64,000 nt of DNA. It comes from Lumbricus terrestris. Lineage: Eukaryota > Annelida > Clitellata > Crassiclitellata > Lumbricidae. A program made the position numbers and the translations under genes. The notes below the pieces were generated by a model. It made no database searches. It had not been told where the DNA came from and saw only the letters and a list, made by a program, of their open reading frames with translations. Positions within the stretch are counted from its first letter, which is position 1; each line of letters opens with the position of its first letter. Location of the stretch: NCBI GenBank assembly GCA_949752735.1, contig OX457037.1, positions 16,267,017 to 16,331,016 on the forward strand. The letters are read 5' to 3'. Shown here piece after piece: positions 35,180 through 47,700 of the stretch.

Positions 35180-37562
35180 GTGTGTAATGTGTATGCCAAG
35201 GTTGAGAAAGTGAAGAAGTCTTTCAAAACGTTGGTATGACGTTATGGCGTTATTATATACATATATACCTAATTAATATGTGTGTTTATATATGTGTGTA
35301 TTATATAAATATACTGGTAAATATAAATATATGCATATATATAAAATATATATTTATCTTTGCACACACACACACACATACAGACAGACAGACAGAGAGA
35401 GAGAGACAGAGAGAGACAGACAGACACACACATAGAGAGAGACAGACAGACAGACAGACAGAGAGACAGACAGAGAGAAGCAGACAAAAGTTTAATAATG
35501 TGCATGTTAATTGTTAGAGTACATAATTAATGAGCAGAATTCTAGAGCTTTACATTACATTACAGTTTGTCTCAGTTACTCATCAAGGTTCTTTGAAACC
35601 AGTAGCTTTCACAGTTCCTGTTCAAGTTCAAGCTCTATACCACCATTATTATTAAACTGCTGTCTGATCAATTCAGACATTACTGTGGCGATGTAGCATG
35701 TGTTCCGTACAAGGACACTTAATGTGCTTATCTTGGCACTGCAGACACAAAAGTCCATGTAATTGATCTATTCGCAGGTTGACAGGAAGTAGATGTGACA
35801 GAATCAAGGACAACTGGTTGATAACCTACAGAGAACCAGCACCCTCAATGTTTCAATAATCTTTTTAACTTGACCTGTCTTAATGCTGTGTGTTTTTGTG
35901 TGTGTACGTGTATAATTATTATCTATATTTGTGTGTATGTAAGTGTATGTACGTACGTACGTACGTACGTACGTATGTATGTATGTGTGTACATACTATG
36001 TACAGACAGACAGTCACATAGAAATGCAAATTGGAGGCAAAGAGGATGTGTTTGTGTGTGCGTGCGAGCGGGCGGGCAGGTTTGGGTGTGTGTGTGGGCG
36101 GATCTGAGTGTGTGTGGGCATAGGGGTGGGTTTGGGGTGTGTGTGTGGGCGGGTGGGTGGTGGGGGTTGGGTGTGTGTGTGGGCAGGATTGGGTGTGTGT
36201 GTGTGTGTGGAGGGTTTGGGTGGGTGACACATGTGTGCATATGTAATATGTATCTATATATGTACGCTCGTTTTATTGTATGTGTTTATGCTTCTATGTT
36301 TGTATCATCATTACATTGAAATCTTAAAATTAGAAATGGTGTTCTATCAGGTCTGTGGTGTATTGTATATAGAAGCATTAGTCCAGCCTCTGAAGCTCAT
36401 ATACAGGGCACATTGGCCGGATTGTTGCCCCTTGGGACCAGCCCTAGTCTCTCATGAGTATTGACATTGTCCTGTGTGCCTCAGCTGTGAGTGCTATGGT
36501 GTCAGTACTGCCAAGTAGTATGTATGTATGTGTGTACGTACGTATGTATGTATGTGTGTTTGTGTATGTGTGTGCGTGTGTGTGTGTTTGTGTCTAACAG
36601 GAAGTCTTAAATGTGGTTTACGTCTATTGGTAAATGGATTTATTTCACCAGTTATTCGATCTAACTCCGCGTTTTATTCCGATTTAAATCTCTTTGTTCT
36701 GTCTAATCCTCGACTAACTAAAACGATAACCCAATTTAGTCTTTCGATAAACTTCTGCTCTTAAGAGAACTTTCTGTAACACATCGGTTGAAAAGAATTT
36801 GATCAGGACTGACCTCACTTTGATACAAGATACATATATGAAGTTAGTCACTGTAAGTATGTTAGTAAGTAAGAGTGTAAGTAGGTAAGTAAGTAGTTAG
36901 CTTTTTTTGCATCGGACGGGTGCACTTGCATTGCATTGTATAAATTGATCTCATGCATTTTAAAATAACAGAAGCAGATCATAAGGTCATCCGTGCACAG
37001 CTGTCTGCGTTTAAGGCTGCCTCTGTCGGTCTGTGTGTCTGTCTGTCTGTCTGTCTTTACTTGTACATGTGTAATTATGTTTCTGTGTATTTTTAAGATG
37101 TGTATTTCGGCTGTATTTGATTGAGTTTTGATTGCATTACATTGCACTTTTCAATCAATCAATTAATTATTGATTAAGATACATTGAAACTGGCATTACA
37201 TACAAATACATAGTAGATCTTTTTGGGCTACAAATGGAAACTGAAAAGAGAGAAGACTCATGATTAATTAGAATGTCCTTTAATATTTATCTTAGAAGCA
37301 AAACATTGGCATAAAAATTGTTATGCAACAAATATACTTTGTTTTCAACATGAATTAGGAGGAAACAGTGAGAAAACCGGGTTTTTATTTTTGTTGTTGT
37401 GATTTGTGAACACTGAACAGTTTTTAATTTTTATTGCGCAGAGTTTTGATTGAGTTTCTGATGGGAAAAGTCATGTGTTATGATTCATATGAAACCCTGC
37501 TAAAACCATACTTGTTCGCTAGGGCTTATGTTAGCTGCTTTGTACCATGCAAATTTTCGCAA

Positions 37563-37620
<58 letters not shown>

Positions 37621-37633
37621 CATCATCATTATC

Positions 37634-37692
<59 letters not shown>

Positions 37693-37764
37693 CATTATTA
37701 TTATTATTATTATCTTCATTATTATCATAATTATCATTATTATTATCATTATTATTTTTTATAT

Positions 37765-37801
<37 letters not shown>

Positions 37802-40800
37802 CATCATCATAATTATTATTAATGAATGTGGTTGATATGGTTTATATTTCCAGATCTTTCAAAGGACGCAGTGCAGAGTGAGGCCCACGAGAAGCTCGAC
37901 ATCGTATTGAACATAATGAAGGCGACAATCAACCGGTTCCCTATTCTTCGCTCGGCCGACATTTTAAATGCCGTCCAGATGCTTATAAAGAAAGTAGAAG
38001 GTAGGGCACCAGTCTGTCTTGATGTTCTGCTTAACGTCCCCCCTCCCACCACAGTTTACCTACTGTCTTTGTATGTAAAATCAGTCATTGTTTAGGCAGA
38101 TAGATAGAAAGATAGACAGAGAAGTAGTTAAATGGACAGGCAGCAGATGAAACTGACAAACAGATTCATAGACCCGGAGGCTAAGAAGACTGATATTTAA
38201 ACTATGGTGTGAAGACATAGACAGATACACACACACTGACATGCATGCACACATACATGTACATGCTTATGCATGCACAGACATACACAGGCATATGGAT
38301 ACTCTCAGACTTAAACACACCCACACTGTCGCACATACACACACTCACATACACACACACACACAAAGATATACAGCCATAAACAGACATATATAAACAC
38401 ACGCAGAGATACAGACATTCAGGCAGGCAAACAGCCTGACCGACAGACTGTCAGATGGGTGGGCAAGAGGTCATGCAGAAACAAAACCCTGTTTTTTGTT
38501 ATCAGTAATTAATATTCTTTTGTATTATCGCATCGTGACTAAAATATCCTGTTTCTGTATTATAATAACAGTTTTTACTCTGTTAAAATCATATTTTCGA
38601 ATTTGTTACTATCTCTATCAGCCGATCCTCCGTCCAATGAGCAATGAGCATCAGTCCACATTTCCAGTCCTCCACTTGGAAGGTAAAGCTGGGTCATGGA
38701 AACCTGTTTAACTTCAAAGAGCCGCCAGAAAGCCAGTGCAGAGGTTAAGGTTCAATGCCTCAGGGCTGAATGATATGTAGAGACCATTCTCAACTTACAC
38801 CCCAAGTGGCTATAAAATTAGTGCACTGGCTGTGGGAAGATAAGATTTTCGGGTGGAGATCTTGACACACACCGGTGTATGCTGGGACCGAGCAATGAAG
38901 GCGCTAGCAGCCTGATTTCTTCGTGTCCAAAACTGTCTGGTCAATGGTCTGCTCTACTTCCATGTTCTTCAATTTTAGCAATCTCTGATCTGCTGATGTT
39001 TTTAATTTAATGACATATTAATTTAATAACATTTTTGATTTAATGCTATTATCGATTGTAATTTAATATTTTACATTGTTTTATCGAATTATATTTTGGA
39101 TTTAATGATGTTTGATTGGGATTGTTGTTACAGGTTTTGAATTCGATGGATCTAGTCACTGCAAAGATGAAATATTTGACGTAATCGATAGTCTTGCTCT
39201 AGTAATAAGTAACAGGTCAGTGGGTCAATTGACCGTCATTTTCCAGTCTATTATTATTGGCTTCTTTCTCAGGAACATTTTGAAAAACCAAAATGTTGTA
39301 GTTAAAAATAGGTGTCAATTTCTCAGGGGAGGGGAGGGTTAATACCCCATCTTGCCCCTATGTGCGGGTGCCCATGTTTGATTGGTGTGTGTCGCTTTTA
39401 TTTATATTAGCTTGCAATTCATCTTCACGTGATAATGATGATGCCCTGATAAGTAGCAAGCTCTTTGTCGGTACATCAAGTGCAATTAAAAATGCACTTA
39501 ATAATTGTTTCTTTTGAAGAACATCCTCGTTCCTAATTTCCATGGATCGTTTATTGTCTTTAATTGCCTGCGTGGCTTCCTCCCATTGTCTCTTCTTCCC
39601 CTGAATTGTTTTGCTCCATCTGACTTGACGTCACTTATCTTGGTCATGTAATTGTCTTTGTTTTTCTTCCTGCACTGTTAATTTATCATCATTCAGTTAA
39701 CGCTATAATTCAGTTAGCATTATAATTCAGTTTATGTTATAATTCAGTTAACGTTATAATTCAGTGAGTGTTATAATTCAGTTAATGTTATAATTCAGTT
39801 TGTGGTATAATTCAGTTAATGTTATAATTCAGTTTATGTTATAATTCAGTTAACGTTATAATTCAGTTAACACTATAATTCAGTTAGCATTATAATTCAG
39901 TTAGTTTTCAATGTTGTTATTGATGAATAATTCAATTTTGATCTTATCGTAAAATTTTGGCCAGTGTTCTTCTTCTTGACAGCATACCATGACTAATTAA
40001 CTAATTAACAAGATAAACTTAAGTTGTAGGTTTTCTGTTGTGAATCAACTATATCCGAGTGTTCCATTACTTAGCTACTACAAAACCCTTAGTGCTCTCA
40101 ATCTGTAATGGCTGAATTACAAATTAAATATTAATAATAATAGTAATAATAATAATAATGACGACAATTTCTATGGCGCCGTAACACAGCACATGCCGTT
40201 ACAAAGGCGCTTCTACCAGTGATATTTTACTTCAGCAAATAATTTTCGTTTTACTTCTATTTCAGTTCGGACGTCTTCAATTTCAGTTCTAGTTCAATTA
40301 CAGTTCTTCAAAAAATTTCAGTTATACTTCAATTTCAGTTTTTACAATAATTTCAGTTCTCAATTCAGTTCTTGCATAGAAATAATTTCAGTTTTACTTC
40401 TTTATAGGCCTAGAAATTGCCTCAAATTTAACCAAGTTCAAACATTTTCCTTATCGATATACTTCATAATTTTAAAGTTCAAACTCCTATTTTCAGCGAC
40501 ATTAGCTGACAGTTTCTTATCCCATCTAATAGAATTCTTCACCCAAAAATTTGTTTCTTCTATAAGCTTTAAAAGCCGGAGTTTCAACATCTTCTGCAAG
40601 TGGGGCAGTGCTGCCGTAGACTTGCCATCTTTCCCTCCAATAATAATTATGAGTAATTTTTACTACAAAAACCAAGCAATTTGAAATTCAGATCTAGTTT
40701 GTATAATTTCATGAAAAATTTAATTGGCAATAGTTGCTAGATGGCACCAATCCACTAGTATGTTGACAATAGCTAATCACACTCTTCTTATCATAAATTG

Positions 40801-42084
40801 TTCCATTGAATTGGTCGACCACGTTACATTTCTTTCCTTTACACATTTATGCAGCGCTTGTGCTTTCTCCGTGGTGAAGCCACTGACTCAAATTAGTCAC
40901 ATGAAAGTTTCGCGCCAACCCTGAATATATTTCTTAGCATTCTGTGTGCGCTTATTCACTGAAGAAGATCTCGACATATTAAATTGTTGAAAAGTTTACC
41001 AGAAACATCCAGAAACGTCCGTTTTATTGTACAAGCATTGCATGGTTAGGCTAGGCCTATTTGCCTGTTTCGTTCCAGTATGCCTATTTAAACAATCCAA
41101 TACTTGAGTTTTTCATTTAGCCCAGTGAGCAAGCTGCACAAAGTTATCCTGATTGAAATATTTGAACTCCGGTATTCAAAGTGATTTTCACATAACCACA
41201 TTCTTATCATGAAGTTGAAAATGATTAACTTACAGGAAAGGTCCAGATGCAAAACTCAGCTGCTTAGGAAAGACCAATTTTTTCATTAATTTCAGTTCTA
41301 AAATTAATTTTCGTTTTTATTCTAATTTTACTTCATTGGGCTTAATTTCAGTTCTATTTCAGTTTTCGTTCTCAAAATAATTTCAGTTACAGTTAAAGTT
41401 ACACTGAACGGAAATCAATATTTTCAGTTCTAATTTTACTTATCGTTAATGAAAATATCACTGGCTTCTACAAACACAAACGCAATCAGTCAAAGGTACG
41501 CCTTATAAAACATATACCGTATATATATGTCTTCAGTTGAGATTTGAAAACATCAACTGAGTTAGCCGAACGAACAGAAGTAGGCAGACTGTTCCAGCAG
41601 CGGGGGCCAGCAGTTGAAAAAGCGTGCTCCCCGAATCGTGTCCTCGTCCTTCGCACATACAGATTTCCTTTTACACTGGATCTCAGCGCAATTCCAGCAC
41701 TTGACACTGCCATTTGCACGCAGTGATTTAAGGTAGTCCGGTGCTAAGCCATGTAGTGACTTGTAGACGAGTAATGAGAGTTTGTATTCAATGCGGTACG
41801 GTATTGGAAGCCAATGCAACATGTCACTCAGTAATGGTGTCATATTATTACTTAGTAACCAGATGCTTTGTAGTGGAAAGAGTGAGAGTTGGGGAGCTTG
41901 GGTAACAGATAGCAGTCGAGGTTCCCTAGGATCGTAGATACTCTTTGAGGGCTGGCTTTGTGGAATTTTACTGATGCTGACATCTTACAACATATCTTTC
42001 AATCATAGAGGAACAGCCTTAGCTTAAAAACGTCATCTATAGTTAATGATTAGTGATGGAAATCTGCTGCTACTATTCTATAGG

Positions 42085-42116
<32 letters not shown>

Positions 42117-43420
42117 GCAGATGTTGTTGTTTACTGATGTTGTCAGTTGTTCAGTTGTGGATTAATCGTTTTTCTGTTGCAGTGTCAGTGATTGCCTGAC
42201 AGTTGGCAGCGGCTGTGATTCGAATAGCCCCAGTTTGTCGAAAACCAAAGTAAGCTTTTCTTTTCACAGCTGTTCAGTGAAGTTGGACACTGCTCTTGAT
42301 TTTTTTCGAGTTTTAACTTTGCTAAGACGCTATATAAATGTTCAACTTACTTCTGAGCAGTTCTTGCAGCATACGTTACATTTCTCTCATGGCTAATTTT
42401 CCAGACTTAACCCATGATCTGTTTTCCAACTTTCACACCCCATCCTGCCTTAATGGGTTTTTTATTGCCTTTTTGGTCTTTCCTCAGACTTTGGCATGTG
42501 GTGTATGATAATCGAGGCGATTGTATTCAGGAGTGCCCGCTCAAAGGTCGGAGTTCAAATCTCCCCCCCCCCGAAAAGACAGACATTTTAAGATTTATGT
42601 CCAGCTATCGCCACCATTGAAATCAGCTGTAAAATGAGTACAACGGCTGTACAGTGTCAATGAGAGGAACAGGCTGTTGTTCAAGCACTAGTGCTAAGAA
42701 AAAAGATTTGTTAACATATAAAGCTGCAGTTTTAAATTGGCTCGACAAAATCTTTATTTAATTTAAAAGCAAGCTTTTTTGAATATACTGCTGTGATTCT
42801 ATGAATCTTTTGGATTAGGCCATGGGATGCCAAGGTTCGAACCCTGGGATCTGAGTGTTACCACTGTGCCATGTTGTTTGATATTTATGTTGCCTCATTC
42901 AAATGATAGAGATTGAAAGCGAAATGAGATCTGATGATCATGTGCATTTGCGTCTTAATTATTCTTGTCAGACTTCATAAAATAAACGACAAGTCGTCGA
43001 TTAACGTCGTTGTCATCAAGCGATGATTACAGTTCCAGTTTCTCATTGCGTCCTTTCATTTATGTTGAGGCTGCTTGTAATGACTGAACTAGTGTCAGTC
43101 ATTCAGACATTCTGTCTATAAAAGGCTTTATATATGACCAGGAGCTGCTGCACTGTTTACTGCATCCTCATAATTATCAGCTGAGGTAGTTGGTCATCTA
43201 AGTGTAATGCAGATAAAGTCCATTTATCTCTGTTACCAGATAAACAGTTTAAACACCTATGTATTATCATTCCCTTTTGCTTGCACATCCACTATGCAGA
43301 ACCGTGCCTTCTTGGTGGTAGGACCTGAATTGGATTCCCATTGACATCTGGCTCACTTTCTAGAACTCCTTCTCAGTCTTTCTCTGTGTTTGTATCTGTG
43401 TCTCTCTGTCTCTGTCCCTT

Positions 43421-43457
<37 letters not shown>

Positions 43458-44698
43458 GCATCATTTCAGAATTGATGGGTGGACGGTGTGACATGGTTGG
43501 TTTTTAAAAAATAAACTCTAAAATGTGAAAACAAGCACTTCTGGTGTTTTTGTTGGAGCAATCAGCTGGACAATCATCCTTTCTTTGAAGACAATTGTTT
43601 TGAGACTTTTCATCTGGAGACCATTTCCGTTTTGCGCTTTCTCTGGATGCCATTCCTGTTTGACCTCTGCATTCGGACATTTTGTTTTCTGTGACGTCCA
43701 TTAAGTCACGACCATTCTCTCTAGACTTTCCCTTTCCTTTCTTCTCAGAAAATTCATTTGAGACCTTTCTCAGTAACACAATCCTCCAACTTCCTCTCCC
43801 TCCAACCTTCCTTCTAACCCTTTCCTTTCGAAGCCTTTTGGAAGGGAAATAAAATCGGGCCGTGTATACCCAATTACCGCTGACGTAACTCACCGATCCT
43901 CAGTAAGTGGTGACGTCTTTTAATTACCACCACATGTTTTTCATTTCAATTTCCAGTCGCTTACTTGTCTGAGCCCACCGGCCAACGGAACAAACGGAAA
44001 ACTGTCGGATCAGACGAAGAACGAGCGACGGAGACATCACGAACATGGTTGGTTTGTCGAATTCTTACGCAGATATTGCATGTTCGATTTCATTTCAAAA
44101 GAACACTTTCCATCTGCTACTGTGAGTCTGACCTTTGACCGCATGGTAAATTTTTTTAGCGCCACTGAAAGTTATGTCGGGGAGACCAACATGTGTATTA
44201 TACATTTTAAAACATGTCTGTACACTGTACAGTGTACACTGTACACTGTACGCCAAAATGCGGATAGCAATTGATCTATTAAGGAATATTCTTATCTTAT
44301 GTTGGTTGGAGTAGGTTATTAATATATTTGTATATATATATATAGAATTGTATATTGTATTGAAACATTGTGCAATATTGATTATGGAATTAAATTATTT
44401 TTTATATTATGGGAAAATATGTATCATTGAATAATTATATATAATAGAAATTTACTGCATTACCCTTATTTATCATCCATGAATCTGCTTTGATTATCCA
44501 ATGCATATGTATTATATAACTAGTTATGTATGTGCTTCAGTATTATTGAACCCCACTTCCTACATAAGATTGACATAATAGACTAATGACTAAAAATATA
44601 ATAAATATGTGTGTATATGACTCTATATGTATATTTATAATGCATTTGCGACGTATGTAAGTATCCTTACGTATAATATAATATGTGTGTGAGGTGTG

Positions 44699-44739
<41 letters not shown>

Positions 44740-47700
44740 ATATATATATATAATGAGCAACACCAGATGTGATTTCATGACAAAATTGTTTCAATGAAGA
44801 TGGTGGCTCAGGTTTCAGTGTTTTCTAAGTAGGAAGAGAGAAGAGAGTTAAGCGGGAGGGAAATATATAAGTTTTCTGGATCTCATAGAGAAGATTCTTC
44901 CTGGTTCATAAGTGCGAAAGCATTATTCAATTTCTCCAGCAACCATTCTTTTTTAGCCGGGTCTTATGCTTCAAATGGTGAACTGAATTTAGAATTTATA
45001 GATATCCTGGTTCTCATTATATCAGAATTTGTTCTTTCAAGCACCCTTCAAGAAAACTTGTTTGAGGTGATCTCAAACTCACTACAGAGCAAACACACAC
45101 GCACACACGCATGCTTTACATACACACACACACACTCGTACACATGCACATGCACACACATGTACACACATATATATGGTCATTCATACATACATACATA
45201 CATGTGGTTTGAATCATACATACATGGTGGGCGGAAAAAGACCCCTGAGGTTTTCATCAATATCTTGGCCAGAAGTAAGAATTGTTAAATCAAACTGTAC
45301 AGGCATAAAGGCAATTCCATTTACGGTGCATACAGCAGCTAAATCTCACCAATTTATTTAAAACAGAACAGAATTTATATCACTCTTAGTGAATCAACCC
45401 ATTGTTTGTTGATGATTTAACACTTTGACCGCGGGAGAAAAGATTACCAGCACGCTTAAGATGACCTGAATAGTGTATAAACTCCGGTACGTGTATACAC
45501 GTACCACGCGTCTACATAATACAAAAAAGGTACGTGTATACACGTACCACGCGGTCAAAGTGTTAAAGACATACCGCAGCAAAAGTAACAAAAAAGATTT
45601 TACTAAGTGTCATCTCAATTAATTGATATGGCTACCAGCAAGTTTATTATGTATTTTTGCGCTAATTATGTGTTTTATCACATGTTGTAAATGTTTAACA
45701 TGTTGTAGATGTATCACATGTTGTAAATGTTTAACATGTTGTAGATGTATCACGTGTTGTAAATGTTTAACATGTTGTAGATGTATCACGTGTTGCAAAT
45801 GTTTAACATGTTGTAGATGTATCACATGTTGTGAATGTTTAACATGTTGTAGATGTATCACATGTTGTAAATGTTTAACTTGTTGTAGATGTATCACAAG
45901 TTGTAAATTTTTAACATGTTGTAGATGTGTCGCATGTTGTAGATGTATCATGTGTTGTAAATGTTTAACATGATGTACATGTGTCACATGATGTAGATGT
46001 TTAACATGTTGTAGATGTTTCACGTGTTGTAGACGTATTGGGAGGTGATGTTTTGGATGATTCTCTTCTCTACAAACTCGAGTCGGGCGTTGAGATTGCT
46101 TTCCTTCGCGCGCAATCCTGGTCCAAGTACACGAAGGAACTCGTTTCCTACGTTGAACGACGAATCAATCTCTGTTAGCCACATCTCTCATTCTCTTTAT
46201 TACATTGTTATTATTATTATTATTATTTATTTATTTATTTTTGTTTTGTTTTGCCAAAGATGACTTCTCAGGTTCTAAGAAACAATATGAAGTGCTGTTA
46301 TTATTATTATTTTAATTATTTATTTTTTTATTATTGTCGTTAGAGAAACTAGCCGCCTATTTCAACAGTTTTTTAATTATGATTCAGCGATTCAATGCTG
46401 TGGCTTTCTGCAGCATGTTTGACTTGCTAGTATTGCATGAAACGCAGGCCTTCCAGATCCCACTAATTGTCTTTGGACAATTTTTTGCTTTCTGAGGGAT
46501 TAGAACTACCTTGGGTAAAACATTATTATAATTATCATTATTTTTATTATTATTGTTTTAATTTTGGCACCAGGGTGTACAGGATCTCTCAGGCACTTCA
46601 ATTATAGAAAATAGAAAGTCTGGATAGACACCTGAAGAACAAATAATCAAAATAAAGCCACAATCAGTTCTGTGCTGTACGAAGTCAATACTGGGTCAAA
46701 AAGTCCACGGAGACAGTCTATGCTAAATGATTATGTGCACAACAGTTACTGTAGGAAGACACAACTGGTGTTAAAGTTTGTCTGTTTCCTGTTTATTATT
46801 ATTATTGTTGTTGCTATTATTATAATAGTAATTATTATTATTTATTATTATTATTGTAGTCGTTATGATAATTATTATTAATTAAATTTGTGATGCGTGC
46901 AAGATCAAATGAAAATGTGAATCTCAGACATGGATAGTGGAATTGTCGGAATGTAGCATTATGAGTTGATTATATGGAACTACAGTAAGTTTGAAACACA
47001 CAATGGAACGACAACAATACTTCTTCACATCCTGATTCTTCCTCTTCCACTACCTCCCACGCTATTTCAACTCTAAAGATAATTCACCCTTGCCGTCTGT
47101 CTATCTCCTCCCCTGACTATCCGGATCTTGACCTCTGCCTGTTGACTTTGTTTTGATTGAGTAAATTTGAATGAACTGGTTTCCGTGACTTAGCTTTTGA
47201 TGGTGCTGTAGAAGTTTCGAGTCTACGATTATGATTTCGATTATGATTACGATTATGATTACGATTACTATCCCATGTCCGCTCTTCTTAGCACAACACT
47301 GATTTTCATCACCGTACTTTGGTCTTTGTGTATCAATTCTTGATTTGTCTTCTCTTCTTTGTTTTATACAATGTCCTTCTTTCCTAAAATGTCCTTCTGT
47401 TGTACAATGTCCTTTTGGGCATTTTAATGCATGCATGAACATTCTTTCTGCGGTTACATGAGTGTTTTTAGTTTTGAATGATAGAGAATGATAGCATGAA
47501 AAGATGGGTTGTAATAACATTGTGTTAAAATGCTTTTCTGTTGTAGGGGGTGAATTTTCTCGTGGTCTTGCAAAACTGGCTAAGTCAGTTGAACAAAGTA
47601 TCTCGGAGGATGTAAGCATTTCATGAATAACATTTACCAGTGTTAATGTATCGTATCAAGGTTTATTGTGTGCATCACCAAGGTAGAAAATGTTTTTCAA

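Larger units (their letters stand above)
22486..37564. other. First RhoGAP intron: repeat-filled, no host exon recognised
   Basis: Exon 1 (phase 1) joins exon 2 (phase 1) directly in frame, so no exon is needed between. The stretches not listed separately (for example 27700-28390, 29260-29880, 34805-35100, 36240-37560) show no coding or RNA signals that I can support. Confidence 0.6.

Noticed and set aside
37434..37822. Poly-Asn, poly-Ile, poly-Tyr and poly-Leu frames
   Set aside because: They are translations of the ATT microsatellite.
43504..43893. 129-codon Lys/Arg-rich minus-strand frame in intron 4
   Set aside because: No recognisable domain, start context or splice support; could be a worn transposon piece, but I cannot show it.
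45619..46023. 134- and 116-codon frames (HLQHV and CLTCCRCITCC repeats) on both strands
   Set aside because: They are produced by a 36-bp minisatellite whose period is a multiple of three; there are no start, splice or family signals.
45660..46032. CRISPR-like array
   Set aside because: Units are contiguous with no unique spacers, and the genome is eukaryotic.
47101..47619. 172-codon minus-strand frame
   Set aside because: It overlaps exon 7 antisense and a GATTAC repeat; no family resemblance.
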